Origin: Marsupella aquatica
Taxonomy: Eukaryota > Marchantiophyta
Direction: 5' to 3'
Length of the DNA: 64,000 bases
Assembly (NCBI GenBank): GCA_973895155.1
Contig: OZ316896.1
Span: 20,150,001-20,214,000, forward strand
Under the pieces are notes generated by a model. That model ran no database searches, had not been told where the DNA came from, and saw only the letters and a list, made by a program, of their open reading frames with translations. Positions 12,821-25,055 of this stretch are shown here, piece after piece; position 1 is the stretch's first letter; the number at the start of each line of letters is the position of its first letter. Made by a program: the position numbers and the translations under genes.

Positions 12821-13001
12821 TTCCACTTTCACCCACATGAATGCTGCAGCAGTACTACACTGGAAGCCTGGAAGGGACAGGAACCCTGAATCTACCTAGG
12901 TATGACTCGTGTTCCACGTACATGCTGCACCACTGCGCTGTGACTCTGTGAGGGACAGAAAGATAGGAAACCTGGTTTCACTTACATAGGACTCGTCTTG
13001 C
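12821..13001 (+). repeat. Diverged tandem repeat, period about 91 bp
   Basis: TTCCAC...CATG(A)ATGCTGCA...GAGGGACAG/AAGGGACAG...CCTAGGTATGACTCGT or CATAGGACTCGT occurs at 12821 and again at 12912. The order of matching words is conserved, with many substitutions and small gaps. Confidence 0.6.
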
Positions 13002-14146
13002 CGCTGCCATTCCCAGGGTAGAGAGATTGGTTATGCCGGCTCCTAGCTTTTGTCCTGCAGGCCGCCAGTTACGTCAAGATGGCTGGCTGCCTAGAACAGT
13101 ACATTCACATGCAACTAGGAAACCCTAAGGCGCACGCCTGCAATGACAAAGTGCGTTCGGCCGACTTGTCCATTGCTCTTCCTCAACCAAATCCCCGTAC
13201 GCGGTAAGCTAGCTGTCGCTGATCAATCTCGTGTAAGGCTAAAATGGTACGGTGCATCGAATACGGTGCGCTACCCTGCCACACAGAAGAGACCTTGATC
13301 TCATGGTTACAGTCACCGAGATTGAAATTGAGTCCATTCCACAGCATCTTCAATCAAGTACGCATCTTTCTCTACTTCAGTTTCTGACAAGCCATCCCGT
13401 GCACGTGAAACAACTGGGAGCTGATGTTCTCACTGACATGCTCTGATGTTAGGGCGTGAACTAATCGCACTTTGTCACAGCTTGACAAAACTTAGGCCAC
13501 CCTACAAAGCTCCGAAGTTGAGGTGTAAATAGTCGCCATTCCGTCACACATTGGTCACATTCTGACCATCATTCGGGGTCGATCGCAAAGTTTCCTGGTC
13601 CTCCCAAACATAGTTCCTGCCTTCAGAGAAATTTCGACCTAATTGATCGATCTCCTCTGTTTGACCTCATCATACCGGAAAATCTGGTCACCAATAATGC
13701 ATACAACTTTACTTCAATACGCTTTGCTTTCAATCCGGTGACCAAATATTTAACCTCGACGCCGACGGCACTTTTACCTCTCATGACCTTTAGCGTCTAC
13801 TGACGATCAGGTGGTGGTCCAAGGGACAATCTATCCGTCGCGTCCACAGAAGTGTTAATAAAACACTGAAGTGAATTTAGGGTTTAAGAATGGGAATAAG
13901 TGTCGACCAAACTTAGGATCTCAACCACACTCATATGCCCTAATCAGGGCGGTAAATGATTCGTTGTTCCAAATTCAACGCTGGCTAAGTTGTGTGCGAA
14001 GAAATTTCCATCGCAGCCGCTGACCACAGACCTCGCGTCGACCCCCTTAAGCTCAAATGCACTCGACCTGGACAACACCCAAACCATCTCCACTGACAGA
14101 ACATCATCACTGGGGATAAGGACATAAACGGACTAGCAGTCACACC
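13002..14146. other. Gene-free stretch, nothing recognised
   Basis: Only ORFs under 75 codons, no motif, no clear repeat. Confidence 0.5.
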
Positions 14147-14220
14147 AAAATTCCATGTACTCAGTACACGTCTGGGTCGAATAAAATTCCATGTACGCAG
14201 TAAACTCACATGGGTCGAAT
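14147..14220 (+). repeat. Two-copy tandem repeat, 36-38-bp unit
   Basis: Unit 14147-14182 and unit 14183-14220 both run AAAATTCCATGTAC(T/G)CAGTA...GGGTCGAAT. They are adjacent and differ by a few bases. Confidence 0.85.
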
Positions 14221-14228
14221 AATTTCTT

Positions 14229-14300
14229 GCCGCAACTGGATGTGCATCAAAGAAGATTCACATTATGCACATCCAGTATCTCTCATCCAGTTGCGGCATG
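14229..14300. repeat. Imperfect inverted repeat (hairpin)
   Basis: The left arm GCCGCAACTGGATGTGCAT (14229-14247) pairs with ATGCACATCCAG (14265-14276) and then CCAGTTGCGGC (14287-14297). The right arm is interrupted by TATCTCTC between two copies of ATCCAG, as if a small insertion had duplicated six bases. Confidence 0.8.
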
Positions 14301-14738
14301 AGAAGTTCTCAACGAAGGATATCATACTCAGGAGTGAGAAACATGATACATGCAAGCACGACAGTCAAGTGGCATTCATCACAACAGCCATTCGGAGATT
14401 GACACACAATTAAGTAAAGGCTGCATGTCCAGCTCAATTTCATTCAATCATTCGTATAGAACACTAAGCAAAATATTTAAAGTGATCTCAGAAGTTTGGC
14501 GTTACAAAATTTAAAAATCTTCCGGATTGTGTTCAGCAGACCGGCAATATCTACCTCACAAAATTATAACAAAAATCTAAGCCGTGGCAAAGCCTCGCCA
14601 CCGCCTGTCCAGCACCCAAGTCTGCTTCTGACGGGCCAACAGCATTCTTTGGAAAAGAGTACTTAAACACAGGACGGATAAGGCTATGAGGCCATCCATG
14701 GCAGCATCAGCTTCGGAAGACAATCTAATCGGCACGGT

Positions 14739-16325
<1,587 letters not shown>

Positions 16326-16334
16326 TCACAAAAT

Positions 16335-16711
16335 CTGTCAAATAATTCTCAAGGTCAGCCCAAATCCCGATCCGAGTCGCTGCACATCGAAACCCTCAGA
16401 GCGACGCTCATGCAGGCGGCAAAAACAGACGCATGCTCAACCCGCATACGCTAAAAACCTAGTTCAAGCAACTGCAGATCGAGAACCTCAAGAGACCGAC
16501 TGAACCAGCAAGACGGCAAAAACCTGCAACGAATGCTCCATGCAAAAACCCAATCCAAGCTCACCGAAGAATCCGAATCCTCCCAAAACAAGACCCTAGC
16601 AAGAAAACGGCAGCGCGCTCAAAAGAGACCTTCCCAATACCACAACGACGGTGTCCTCTAGCTGCACCACCGGCAACGATGATCAGAAATGAGACAACAA
16701 GCCCTACTCAC
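16335..16711 (-). other. Inferred 5'-leader intron of eEF1A
   Basis: On the minus strand a strong donor (ATCG|GTGAGT, intron starting at 16711) and an acceptor (TTTGACAG, ending at 16335) enclose 377 bp just upstream of the start codon. Plant eEF1A genes are known for a leader intron that raises expression. Position and signals fit, but there is no transcript evidence. Confidence 0.7.
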
Positions 16712-16810
16712 CGATGAAAACCAAGAAGCTCGGTCGATGTCGAAGTCGCAGCCCAGAAATGTGCGAAGCTTTCTCGACCTCAGACGATAATAAGAGGAAC
16801 CGAAAGGAGA

Positions 16811-16819
16811 TTTAGGGTT
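16811..16819 (-). promoter_or_regulatory. Telo-box near the eEF1A transcription start
   Basis: AACCCTAAA on the minus strand, about 100 bases upstream of the leader-intron donor. Telo-boxes were first described in plant eEF1A and ribosomal protein promoters, where they sit near the start site. No TATA box is obvious. A GC-rich promoter-like segment follows upstream to about 17010, including CGGAT repeats at 16974-16994. Confidence 0.65.
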
Positions 16820-17019
16820 GCGGCGGAGGGTCTTCAAACTGGGACAGCCCCTCCCGTGCTGGCTAGTGGGGTGGCTGGCTTTCGCCCCCGGTTCCATGGC
16901 CGTCCCATCGGTACTCCTTTGCGTAGCTTACACTCCGGTTGTAAGCGGCGCTGTTTACCAAGGGGCGGTCTGGATCGCATCGGATCGGATCGGGGCGGTC
17001 AATCGACGGTAAGTGGGCG

Positions 17020-18180
17020 CATTGTATTTCGGTAGACTCTAATCTTACGGCCGCCCACTACGGTGAGGGAGCTTTTGAATTAATTAAGTGCGTCCTACGT
17101 AAGCTAAAAAGTTGCTCCCTGAGAGTGTCCACAAATGGACCAAACCACCATGCGCGGAGAAATGTTCACTAGCCTGCCTGGGGTTGCCTTCCACACCAGT
17201 TGCGTCACCCCAAAACTTGCCTCCATGTGGAGTCGAGGTCTCATGGCCTCCCTCGAAACCATAGGCTCCAGAGTGTAACTTTGGATCTCAAATTATTGGT
17301 TAGATTTTGGTTTAAGTTACTATGGGTCCACTTAGAGACTCTTCCAAATGTGTAAATTTACACAAGATTCCATGTCATCAGTGAATTCATGGCCATTAGA
17401 TTTTGCTTTATAAATGGTGGAAATTATGCAATGTGCCTTATTACTTGTGTGCCGGGTTGAAAAACACTTGTATGGCAAGCTTGAAGGAAATGTCTTGTTC
17501 ATGTGCACAAATGATGCACATTCTTTGATGCCAAAGTTGAAACAAAACTTGGATAATAATTGAAACAAGAAAACAAGATATTAATCATTCCTAACCATTG
17601 ATTTTGATAACCCTATGCTGACTGAGCCAACTAACTCAAAGGAGCCATAGTCGAATCCAAAAATGCAATTTTTTGCTTTTAGTGTATTTAACCAAATAAG
17701 CTGAAAATTTGTTGAGAGATAGAAAACAGCTAGATGGAAATTGGTGGTTAAAATTAAGCTCAAACAACTGAGGTCAAATAGTAGAGTGACCCTTGCGGAT
17801 GTGTGCACCATTGCCTTAAGTTGTAACCAAGTTTAATCTTTTTATCTTAATGTCTTGTTTTATTAAGAGCGTTAGTATCCATTGTTGATCTTGGTTATGC
17901 TGGTTCTATAGGGAGTGGGCAAATTAAGAGAAATCCCTCTCAATCTAAAGTCTTCTTCTGCCCTTTCTTTGTAGCAAAGATTCTTAGACAAAGTTTCAAT
18001 GATTAAATTTTCTCATTTAATTGTCAAGATTTGAGAAAACATTTCCTACTCAAATAGAAAGCTCCAATTTTTCTGGCCAAAAGTTAAACTACGTTTAGAT
18101 CAAGTATCTAAATGTTGTAAATTGGACTTTTAGCATTATCTGATTATAAAATAATACAATCAATAGTGACTCTGTGAAAA
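17020..18180. other. Gene-free AT-rich stretch
   Basis: Only ORFs under 80 codons with no recognisable motif. No clear repeat or transposon end was seen. Confidence 0.45.
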
Positions 18181-18184
18181 GGAA

Positions 18185-18300
18185 ATGCAAAAGGTAGGAT
18201 CTTGGACTAGAATCTTGAACCTTTACCCTGGTCACACTATGAGTGGCCCTACAAAGATATCTACTCTGCCACTTGAGGCCTAAACCCAACAACATTCCAC
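18185..18300 (-). mobile_element. Possible tRNA-derived SINE head (Pol III A and B boxes)
   Basis: On the minus strand TGGCAGAGTAG fits the A-box consensus and GGTTCAAGATT, about 50 nt downstream, fits most of a B box. Spacing is compatible with a type 2 Pol III promoter. No tail or target duplication was found, so the call is tentative. Confidence 0.3.
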
Positions 18301-19084
18301 CTGCCCAGCATGAAGTGTCCCTTAAGCCTCTCTATAAAATCCTCCCTAGGGACACCAAACGATCATGCGCCAAGCCTCCTGCCGAACTACACAAGCACAA
18401 CCTATTATTAGTCCCCAAAACTTTGAATACAACACCTGGATATCTCTAGTCCCAACTATTTTTTTGTTCAATCATAAGCTTTACAGTAACTATGGAGAAA
18501 GCTACATTTCATAATATTACAAAATAATGCTTCAAAGTAAAATTAATCTTAAAATCTAGAGCATGCAAGAAAAGAGGTGGTTATTCACACGTGGAGACTA
18601 CTCTATATAACCCCTCTCTCCACCATCTATGATACTGTTATACTCATGGTTTTTACTTTGTTTTCACTTGCGATAATTACTAGCTTAAGGAGAATAATAA
18701 TGAAACTTTTATTTCCAATTGTCATTAACAAAAAATTACTTAGCTCAAGATAGTCTCACACCTATTTTACAATTACTGTTGGTGGTTCAATCCAAGCCAT
18801 CGTTTTCTTCTCACATCCTCTTATTGTTGTACATGGGCTTTTGACATCATTCATATAAAATGTAAGCAAACAACTATACAATAGTCCCTTGAATGCATCA
18901 GCTGTGATCTACCTAAATGAGGCAATGTTATGTACCTGATGGATCTGGACCCACATGCTAATATTTTCAGCATACTCAAAAGCAAGGCATTACTTATTCT
19001 TCCTTTGAAGAAACAACTCAGGGTGTGCATAATTCTAACATATAATTTTAAATTATGTCAACATTACAAGAGATTAAATTTTTT

Positions 19085-19135
19085 TATGGAGGTTAGAGGG
19101 GCTTGAACCCTCTGGGTCTAAAAACCCAATGGATT
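19085..19135 (-). other. tRNA-like 3' half (variable arm plus T arm)
   Basis: The minus strand reads AAATCCATT, then a stem GGGT...ACCC like a class II variable arm, then GAGGG-TTCAAGC-CCCTC, a perfect 5-bp T-arm with a 7-nt loop that is also a B box. The order resembles the 3' half of a serine-type tRNA. No matching 5' half exists upstream, so this is at most a relic or a Pol III-derived repeat. Confidence 0.3.
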
Positions 19136-19400
19136 TTCTTTTACAATTTAAGAATAATCTTATAATATTCTATATGAATACCATGGTACTGGTGCTAGTA
19201 AGAAAACCATGGATTGGAGGTCGCTACCGAGAAATCTGTGTTCACAAGTCAGTGTTGTTGTATGAGTTACTAGATACAAACTTAATATACAAGAATGAGA
19301 GACTCTTGGTGGAACATTCGTGACAATATGTCATAGATTCAAGCACTAAATACCCACGAGTGTAGTTCTAGATTCATCAATAGTGACATGGACTTAAATG

Positions 19401-19675
19401 AAGTGAGGGAGATTGTGGGATGCCAAAGTTAGTAGTAGTTGTCAACTAGAGTTAAAAAGTACATAACTATAGTTAGAAATAACCACGGTTAACGGAAAAG
19501 TAGGGTTAGAAGAAAAAGTAACGTATTGTAGGTAATAAAAGGATGAGACAACTAGGAGATGACTAGGTTAGGTAGGCCTTGGTTAGGTTCAGGAGAAGTG
19601 GGTTAAGTTGAGTCACTTAAATACTTATAACGTAGGAGATAACGCATAGCCCACTCCGCTAATTTATGAAAAAGT
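19401..19675 (+). mobile_element. Possible 3' end of a Copia-type element (purine tract and LTR start)
   Basis: AAGTGAGGGAGAT (19401-19413) looks like a polypurine tract and is followed by TGTGGGATGCC, as at the start of a 3' LTR. The sequence after it holds many GTTAA/GGTTAG words and ACTTAAATACTTATAA, possibly TATA. No matching LTR end was found; solo LTR 19676-20019 may have inserted into it. Confidence 0.3.
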
Positions 19676-20019
19676 TGTTGAACATAGACGACATTCGTAA
19701 CGGCAAGCCCATGAACCATCCAACGCACAAGAGTCGACACAGAGAGATACATGGTTCACCTCCACATGAGACTACGTCCATGGGAACACAAAAGAGCTTT
19801 ACTGCACTCTAGGCCGACCGGCCATACCAAGTATCCACAGCACAAGCTCTCCCTATCTCTCAACTAGCTCAATCACAATGAGCCTAAGTTCCACCAGGGT
19901 CTGGCATCAGCCCTGGCTATATACACAATAGCACTACCGCTAACATTAGCTAAGTCCTAACCCAAGTTAGCCTAACTGTAGTTAGCTCATGAGTCACAAG
20001 ACTAGAGCAATATCTAACA
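19676..20019 (-). mobile_element. Solo LTR, 344 bp, with perfect 5-bp target-site duplication
   Basis: On the minus strand the element begins TGTTAGATATTGC and ends TATGTTCAACA, the TG...CA ends of an LTR with TGTT/AACA terminal inverted repeats. It is flanked by AAAGT on both sides (19671-19675 and 20020-20024). Inside, TGTATATAGCC could be a TATA box and AGTAAAGCTCTTTTG a poly(A)-signal region, followed by CATGGACGTAG and GGTGAACCATG, words typical of plant Copia LTRs. There is no internal domain on either side, so it is a solo LTR left by recombination. It is related to 38507-38839. Confidence 0.85.
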
Positions 20020-20031
20020 AAAGTCACAAGG

Positions 20032-21245
20032 TTTTGTTTTTTTTTGTTTTTTCCAAAAAGGGGAGTGCAAGGCCCATCAATAACAAGCACGGGGACAAAA
20101 GCCACTCGGAAGAAAACAAAGGGGCTCAACACCCGGGCCAGAGACCCCAGAAACACCAACCCTAGTCAGGCCAGAGAGCCCAACCATGCCACCACAGATT
20201 CTCCACCCTGGAGATCTTGGAATTCATCAAACTACACTTCTCCTTTCCCTCTCTATGATTCATCCTATGTTTTCTCGTAATTATTATCCCTAAGCTGACA
20301 CTTATCATTGGTGTCCTCATTGAGATGCTTCCAGTCATGATTATTCTCCTTGCTACTACCCCTCTTGGGATTCTCGCTCTTGCGAGCGCAATGCCAACCA
20401 ATATGTCCCACACACTTAAGGTGTTGGCTACTAACACAAAAAAACATCCTGTCAGTCATCATTATCGTCCATGCAGATTGAACGTGGGCTCTCCACAATC
20501 TCCCAGGGTTGCAGAACCACTTGGAGTTGACTGATAGCTTTCCTCAATTGTCTCCGTTTGTTTTCTGATTTGTTGACATCAAGCATGGCAAGAAGATGCT
20601 TGGCGGTTTGCCGTAATACCGCCATCGCAGTTGTTTGTAGAATTCACGAAACTCAACATCTCCAGTCTGCGTGTTGCTATGAATTTTATGTTGTATATCT
20701 GCCGTATGAGTCCACTCTCCTTGTTCAGTCTTGAGATCCCTAAGGTTCTTGATGGCACGATTGGCAAGGAACCGTCTTAGATCAATACCTTCTTGCTCCG
20801 TCATGTCCCCATCCCGTAGGAAAAGCAATTTGGTCTGTTTGATGGACAGGTGATCCGGCAGTACGCAAAGCCCAAATTTGAATTTCATAAACCTACTCTT
20901 CTCAAACCACCCGTTAATCAGGTCACGCAAAGTCGGTGACTTTTGTATTGTCATCCTGTCGCTCACAGGATAGCTTCCATTGGTGTCCACTTCCTTTGTT
21001 CTTTTTTGCCAGCCCCTGAATTCAATCCTTTCTGAATGATCTTGTTCGCCATTTGCACCCAGTCCCGGTTCTCTCCTGTGAAGATCTTAGAGATATGTCT
21101 CATCTTGAGCAGCTTGGCTTGTTCCTAAAAGGCCAACAATCCCAGACCCCCTTCACCTTTAGTGTCGGTAATAACCTGCTAGGCGATCAACGCTTTCTTG
21201 TACGCGTTGTGGTCTCCTTTTCACAAGGTAGAATTAGGTCCTAAA
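20032..21245 (-). mobile_element. LINE (non-LTR retrotransposon) relic, 3' part of ORF2 and tail
   Basis: Read on the minus strand: a decayed reverse-transcriptase C-terminal region with KGDHNAYKKALIA and GGLG (21140-21151), then KLLKMRHISKIFTGENRDWV, EQRKWTPMEAIL and, after a frameshift near 20965, SPTLRDLINGWFEKS; next a Cys/His cluster ending CVGHIGWHC (around 20425-20450) like the zinc-binding end of plant LINE ORF2; then an A-rich tail, seen as a T-run at 20032-20052. This order matches a LINE 3' end. In-frame stops at 21221-21223, 21179-21181 and 21125-21127 show it is dead. The ORF 20544-20990 is part of it and not a separate gene. Confidence 0.65.
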
Positions 21246-21660
21246 ATTCAAAGCATAGATAGTATTAGGTCTAGGTAATGCACTGGCAAAATGTCAGCCC
21301 AAACGAAAGTCCCAGTAATGAGTAAGAAAATAGGAGAAATAAGGGCTTGTGATAGTAACTCAAGAAAGGGAGGACAAAATGTGTTATAGGAGTTAGTGAA
21401 GAAGGCTGGGTGTCATCACCTGAGCCCTTCTCATAAGGACAAGATACATGGAAAAAAATCTACGTAGCAGACAAGGAAATGGTAGCAAAATTTAGGCAGA
21501 AAAATAAGGAGAAAGGAGTTGGCTGCATTGAAGAAGTAACAAACTCTTCCATAAGGACAATTCCTGTTGACTCATGGAAACCGGGGAGATCGCATGGAGC
21601 AGCTGGATTGAGGGCAGGGAGAGATAAGGAAGAGTTGGAAGGATGCGGGGAGGAATTTTA
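21246..21660. other. Gene-free stretch, possibly more LINE-derived sequence
   Basis: No ORF with a recognisable motif. It may continue the LINE upstream, but no reading frame can be followed. Confidence 0.4.
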
Positions 21661-21669
21661 TGGTGTTGT

Positions 21670-22110
21670 GTTGCTGCCTCAATGCTGGCGCTGCTGCTAC
21701 CATTCAATTGTTGGGTGTTTTTGCTTCTATTGAAGCTGCTCAATGCTGCTACGCTGCTGAGAGAGCTAGATACGGCTGAGAGAGCCCATTATTGATAGAT
21801 TTTGCTGCTGAATGGAGAGCTCATGCTGCTTGCTGTGCTCCTTCTATGCTATGCTGTCAGGGAGGAGAGAGGCGTTGTTGAAGCATTGAATTGTTATGAA
21901 ATGGAGGCTATGGAGATTGAGCTCTGCTGCTAGAGAGTTATGTTGAAGGAGCGCTGCTAAATAGAACAGGTTATGTGCAACTGCTGATCTAGATTATGTG
22001 TTGCTGCACGAAGGTTATGGGCTGCTGCTGATCGTTGTTGGGGAGTAGTATGTTGGTGTTGCTGTACTACTGTTGCTATTGGCTATCAATGTTGATTTGA
22101 TCAGAGCTGT
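21670..22110. repeat. GCTGC/TGCTG-rich low-complexity region
   Basis: Over about 440 bases the words GCTGCT, TGCTG and ATGCTGC recur at irregular spacing, between GAGAGAG-containing spacers. It is not a strict microsatellite. No long ORF runs through it. Confidence 0.6.
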
Positions 22111-22599
22111 TTGGAGCTGCTGAGCTTTGCAACTTAAATTGAATAAGAGCTATCAATGGGTGCTGAAGGGTACTGCCATGGGGAGGAGCGCTACTGAGCT
22201 TTGCAAAGAGAGAAAAAAAATCAGTGGGGAGTACTGCCACCGCTTCGCGTTGCACCTCATTGCCGCTGCCTCGCGCGCGCTGCGCCTTGTCTAAGTGCTG
22301 CAAAATGTTGTTGGCAAAAGAGAGGGCAATGTTCAACCGAGTTTGAACTTGCGACCTGCTGCATGATAGGGAATTTGAATGTGCTACCAAGGGAGCCATC
22401 AAGGTTATTCGTTTAAAAAGCAAACATCAACTCTACATAAGCTCGTAGTAGCATCTTGCCAGACTCGTTTGGAGTACTTTGAGGCCGGTTTGAAGCCGAT
22501 TGAGGGACCAGGGAGAGTAGGGGAGGACCTAGCAAGGGTGCCTCAACTTTATAGAGGCCCGGGAGGCCATTTTTAATTCAAGTGGGATGTGTTAAGGAG

Positions 22600-23936
22600 T
22601 TTTCTTGTAGGCCTTAAAAGTGGCCTTTGTAATAAGATGTGGGGCTGTTATGAAGCCCAACACTTGGTGGGCACGGTTGGGGGATCATGAGAGTTCTAGT
22701 TCAGATATTGTTGGTTAGCTGAGTGGGAAGTCATAAACTCTAGTTATAGCAATTATAAAGTCGGTGGTGTCACCAGCGGTCTGTCAGGGTAAGTTCTAGC
22801 GGAAGTACTCTCCGGTTAAGTCTCAAACTATGGGAAGCATGACCTGTACTTCTATGGTAACCCGAGACTCAGTGGCAAAACCCGAGACTCAACGGTAACC
22901 CAGGACTGAGTGTAGTATCGACTCTCAGTTAGAGGCCAAACTTGAAGTATTTTTTCCGTAAGAGATGTTGCTTATTGAATATTTGTAACCCGGTTTGTTG
23001 TAAGAGTTACCAAGGGAGTACCCTGGTTACTCATGTCATCAGGAGCTTGTTGCTGTCCATGCCCTGTGTGAAAGCCAGAGACCTGGTTGTAGTTAAGTTG
23101 ACCTGTGGTTAAAGTAGAAACTTAACCCGGGTTAAGAATTAGCGGGAAAGTAGCTACGCCTACGTTAAGTTCCATGGTGACCACTAACCTAAGTTAGCAC
23201 CCTAGGCATGGTTTGGTTTGGCTTGGTTTGGTTTGGAGCCCTGGGGTGTTGAAATAAAGAGGAGAAGTAGGGGGCTGCCTCCTCACTTGTTCAGCTGTAC
23301 ACCTTCTTAGAGGCTAGGAGTTTGGGGGCTGGGCTCTTCCTTGGAGTACAACAGCATGAGCTTGAGGCACTAGGACGGGGGGACAGTGGACTAGTCCACT
23401 AGGTAGGCAGCAAGGAGAGGGTCAAGGGAGGTGTTGTGAGCTGAACTTGTACTATTCCCTATAGTAAAGACTCATGTGTAAGCCTCAGTCTTGAAGCAAC
23501 TGTCTAGTGAGATGTCAATCCATTGAGCATGTATGTAGACTCAGGTGTGACCCAATACTAGAGAGGTGAAGCTTGAAGCTTGTGGATGAGAGCAGGGTCG
23601 GCACTTGTCTTGTTGTGATAGAAAGTGGCAGTCCTTTGTGAAGGAAGCAGAGGACTCTCTTGTGTGACGGCTACATAAGGAGTCTGCGGGGACAACTTGT
23701 GGGTGTGCACTTGCCGTGTTGAGATTGGGAGTGGGGTTGTGTGAGTGTTTTCCAATGGGAAATCAGGGGAGTGATAGCCACCCTTCGAGGTTATCTTTCC
23801 AACGGTGGAAATAAAATTACCCAGTGGGTGTGTGAGTGAGAAAAGAGAGAGTTAAGGAGAAAGAGACCTTCTGTCCTACTATTCGTTCGTCCTAGGAACC
23901 CGGACAACGATAAGAAAGGGCATAAGTGGTGAAGTT
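22600..23936 (+). mobile_element. Possible LTR-retrotransposon debris
   Basis: The stretch has GTTAAG/CTTAACC words, a 16-bp perfect palindrome (23121-23136, centre CCCGGG), a (TTTGG)n patch at 23213-23237 and AAATAAAGAGGAG, together reminiscent of LTR leader sequence. No LTR pair, primer site or coding domain could be identified, so this is a weak suggestion. Nothing gene-like was seen. Confidence 0.25.
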
Positions 23937-24009
23937 AACTCTAGTGGAGAGTTTTTGTTTTTGTTGTTTTTTGTTGTTTTTTTGGGCTTAACAACTCTAG
24001 TGGAGAGTT
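23937..24009 (-). mobile_element. Tiny 5'-truncated retro-insertion with 17-bp target duplication
   Basis: AACTCTAGTGGAGAGTT occurs at 23937-23953 and 23993-24009. Between them are 39 bases that read on the minus strand as GTTAAGCCC followed by an A-rich, CAA-interrupted tail. This is the structure expected of an extremely truncated LINE-mobilised insertion. Confidence 0.6.
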
Positions 24010-24778
24010 AATCCCCATTGCAAGATGTTAATAGAGATGAACATACAAAATGTGGACTCAGGGTTCAAAGGTCAGTCATTGTCATGTCTACTACGGCCCC
24101 TTTTTTACTCGGGTGACTAAAGAACAGTGTATGTATTACAGTGTGTTATATTAAACTGCTATATATGGTGAATTCACCTTTCAAATTTTGTCTTATTCAT
24201 ATTTTGTATTCAATATTGTGATTTTAATGTGCCTTAACAAGGCAAATCATTTGTATTAATTTGATTTTGAATTAACTTTTGGACCCCTTTTAATTTTAGT
24301 GAACTTGGAATATTTTGAATGAATTTGGCTCCCCTCATAAATGTTTAACCTTCCTTTTCAATCACTCCTTAATGCATTCTCTTTTTTCTCATGAGAGTGA
24401 GAGAAATGAATTTGAACAATGTGCACAGATGGTGTACTAAGTTCTACTCTTGGTTTCCTTTACAAGATTTATGGTTTTAATTGAGATGATTGTCATTACC
24501 TAGAAACAAGTGAAAATCTGTATGTGCACAACTCTTTAATACCTTTGTACTTTCTTGGTCATAATGTGTTTTTCTTTGCATGTGTACTATGTCACTCACT
24601 CTTAATTAACATATATTAATTTCTTGGTATATATTTTATATGTATTTCTTTTATCATAAAATAAATCAAATGAATTACATATCACTACAGACAAAAAAAA
24701 GAGGCATGTTCCAGGATGAACGTGCTATATTAAACCTATCAGCACACTTTTTTGCACATATCAACACTTGACTATGTG
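24010..24778. other. Gene-free AT-rich stretch
   Basis: Very AT-rich, no ORF of note, no recognisable element. Confidence 0.5.
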
Positions 24779-25055
24779 CTGCCAAAAAGATGTTACGCAA
24801 AAGATGTCATAGACAAAATAATGTTGTCTGCAAAAAGACGTCATTGCGAAAAAAAAGATGTCATTTGTATAATAGATGACATTGCAAAAAATATCAAGTT
24901 GTGTAACACACATTGTTTGTAGAAAAGTTGTCGCTAAGCAAGAGATCATGTCATTTGCGGAAAATAAGTTCTTCCACAAAAATGTCATTGTGTGAACAAT
25001 GTTATTTGTAAAAATCATATCATTGTGCAAAAGATGTTGATATGTAAAAGATCTG
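24779..25055. repeat. Degenerate minisatellite, period about 16-18 bp
   Basis: Variants of CAAAA(A)GATGTCATTTG follow one another about fifteen times (for example near 24785, 24797, 24830, 24849 and 25027). The minus-strand ORF across it shows the repeat as recurring Asp-Ile-Phe and Met-Thr-Ser-Phe words. Confidence 0.6.

Noticed and set aside
19085-19135. Functional tRNA gene
   Set aside because: T arm and variable arm fit, but there is no 5' half, D arm or acceptor pairing upstream.
20544-20990. 148-codon minus-strand ORF as a separate gene
   Set aside because: It continues, across a frameshift, the LINE ORF2 relic and lies between its RT part and zinc cluster.
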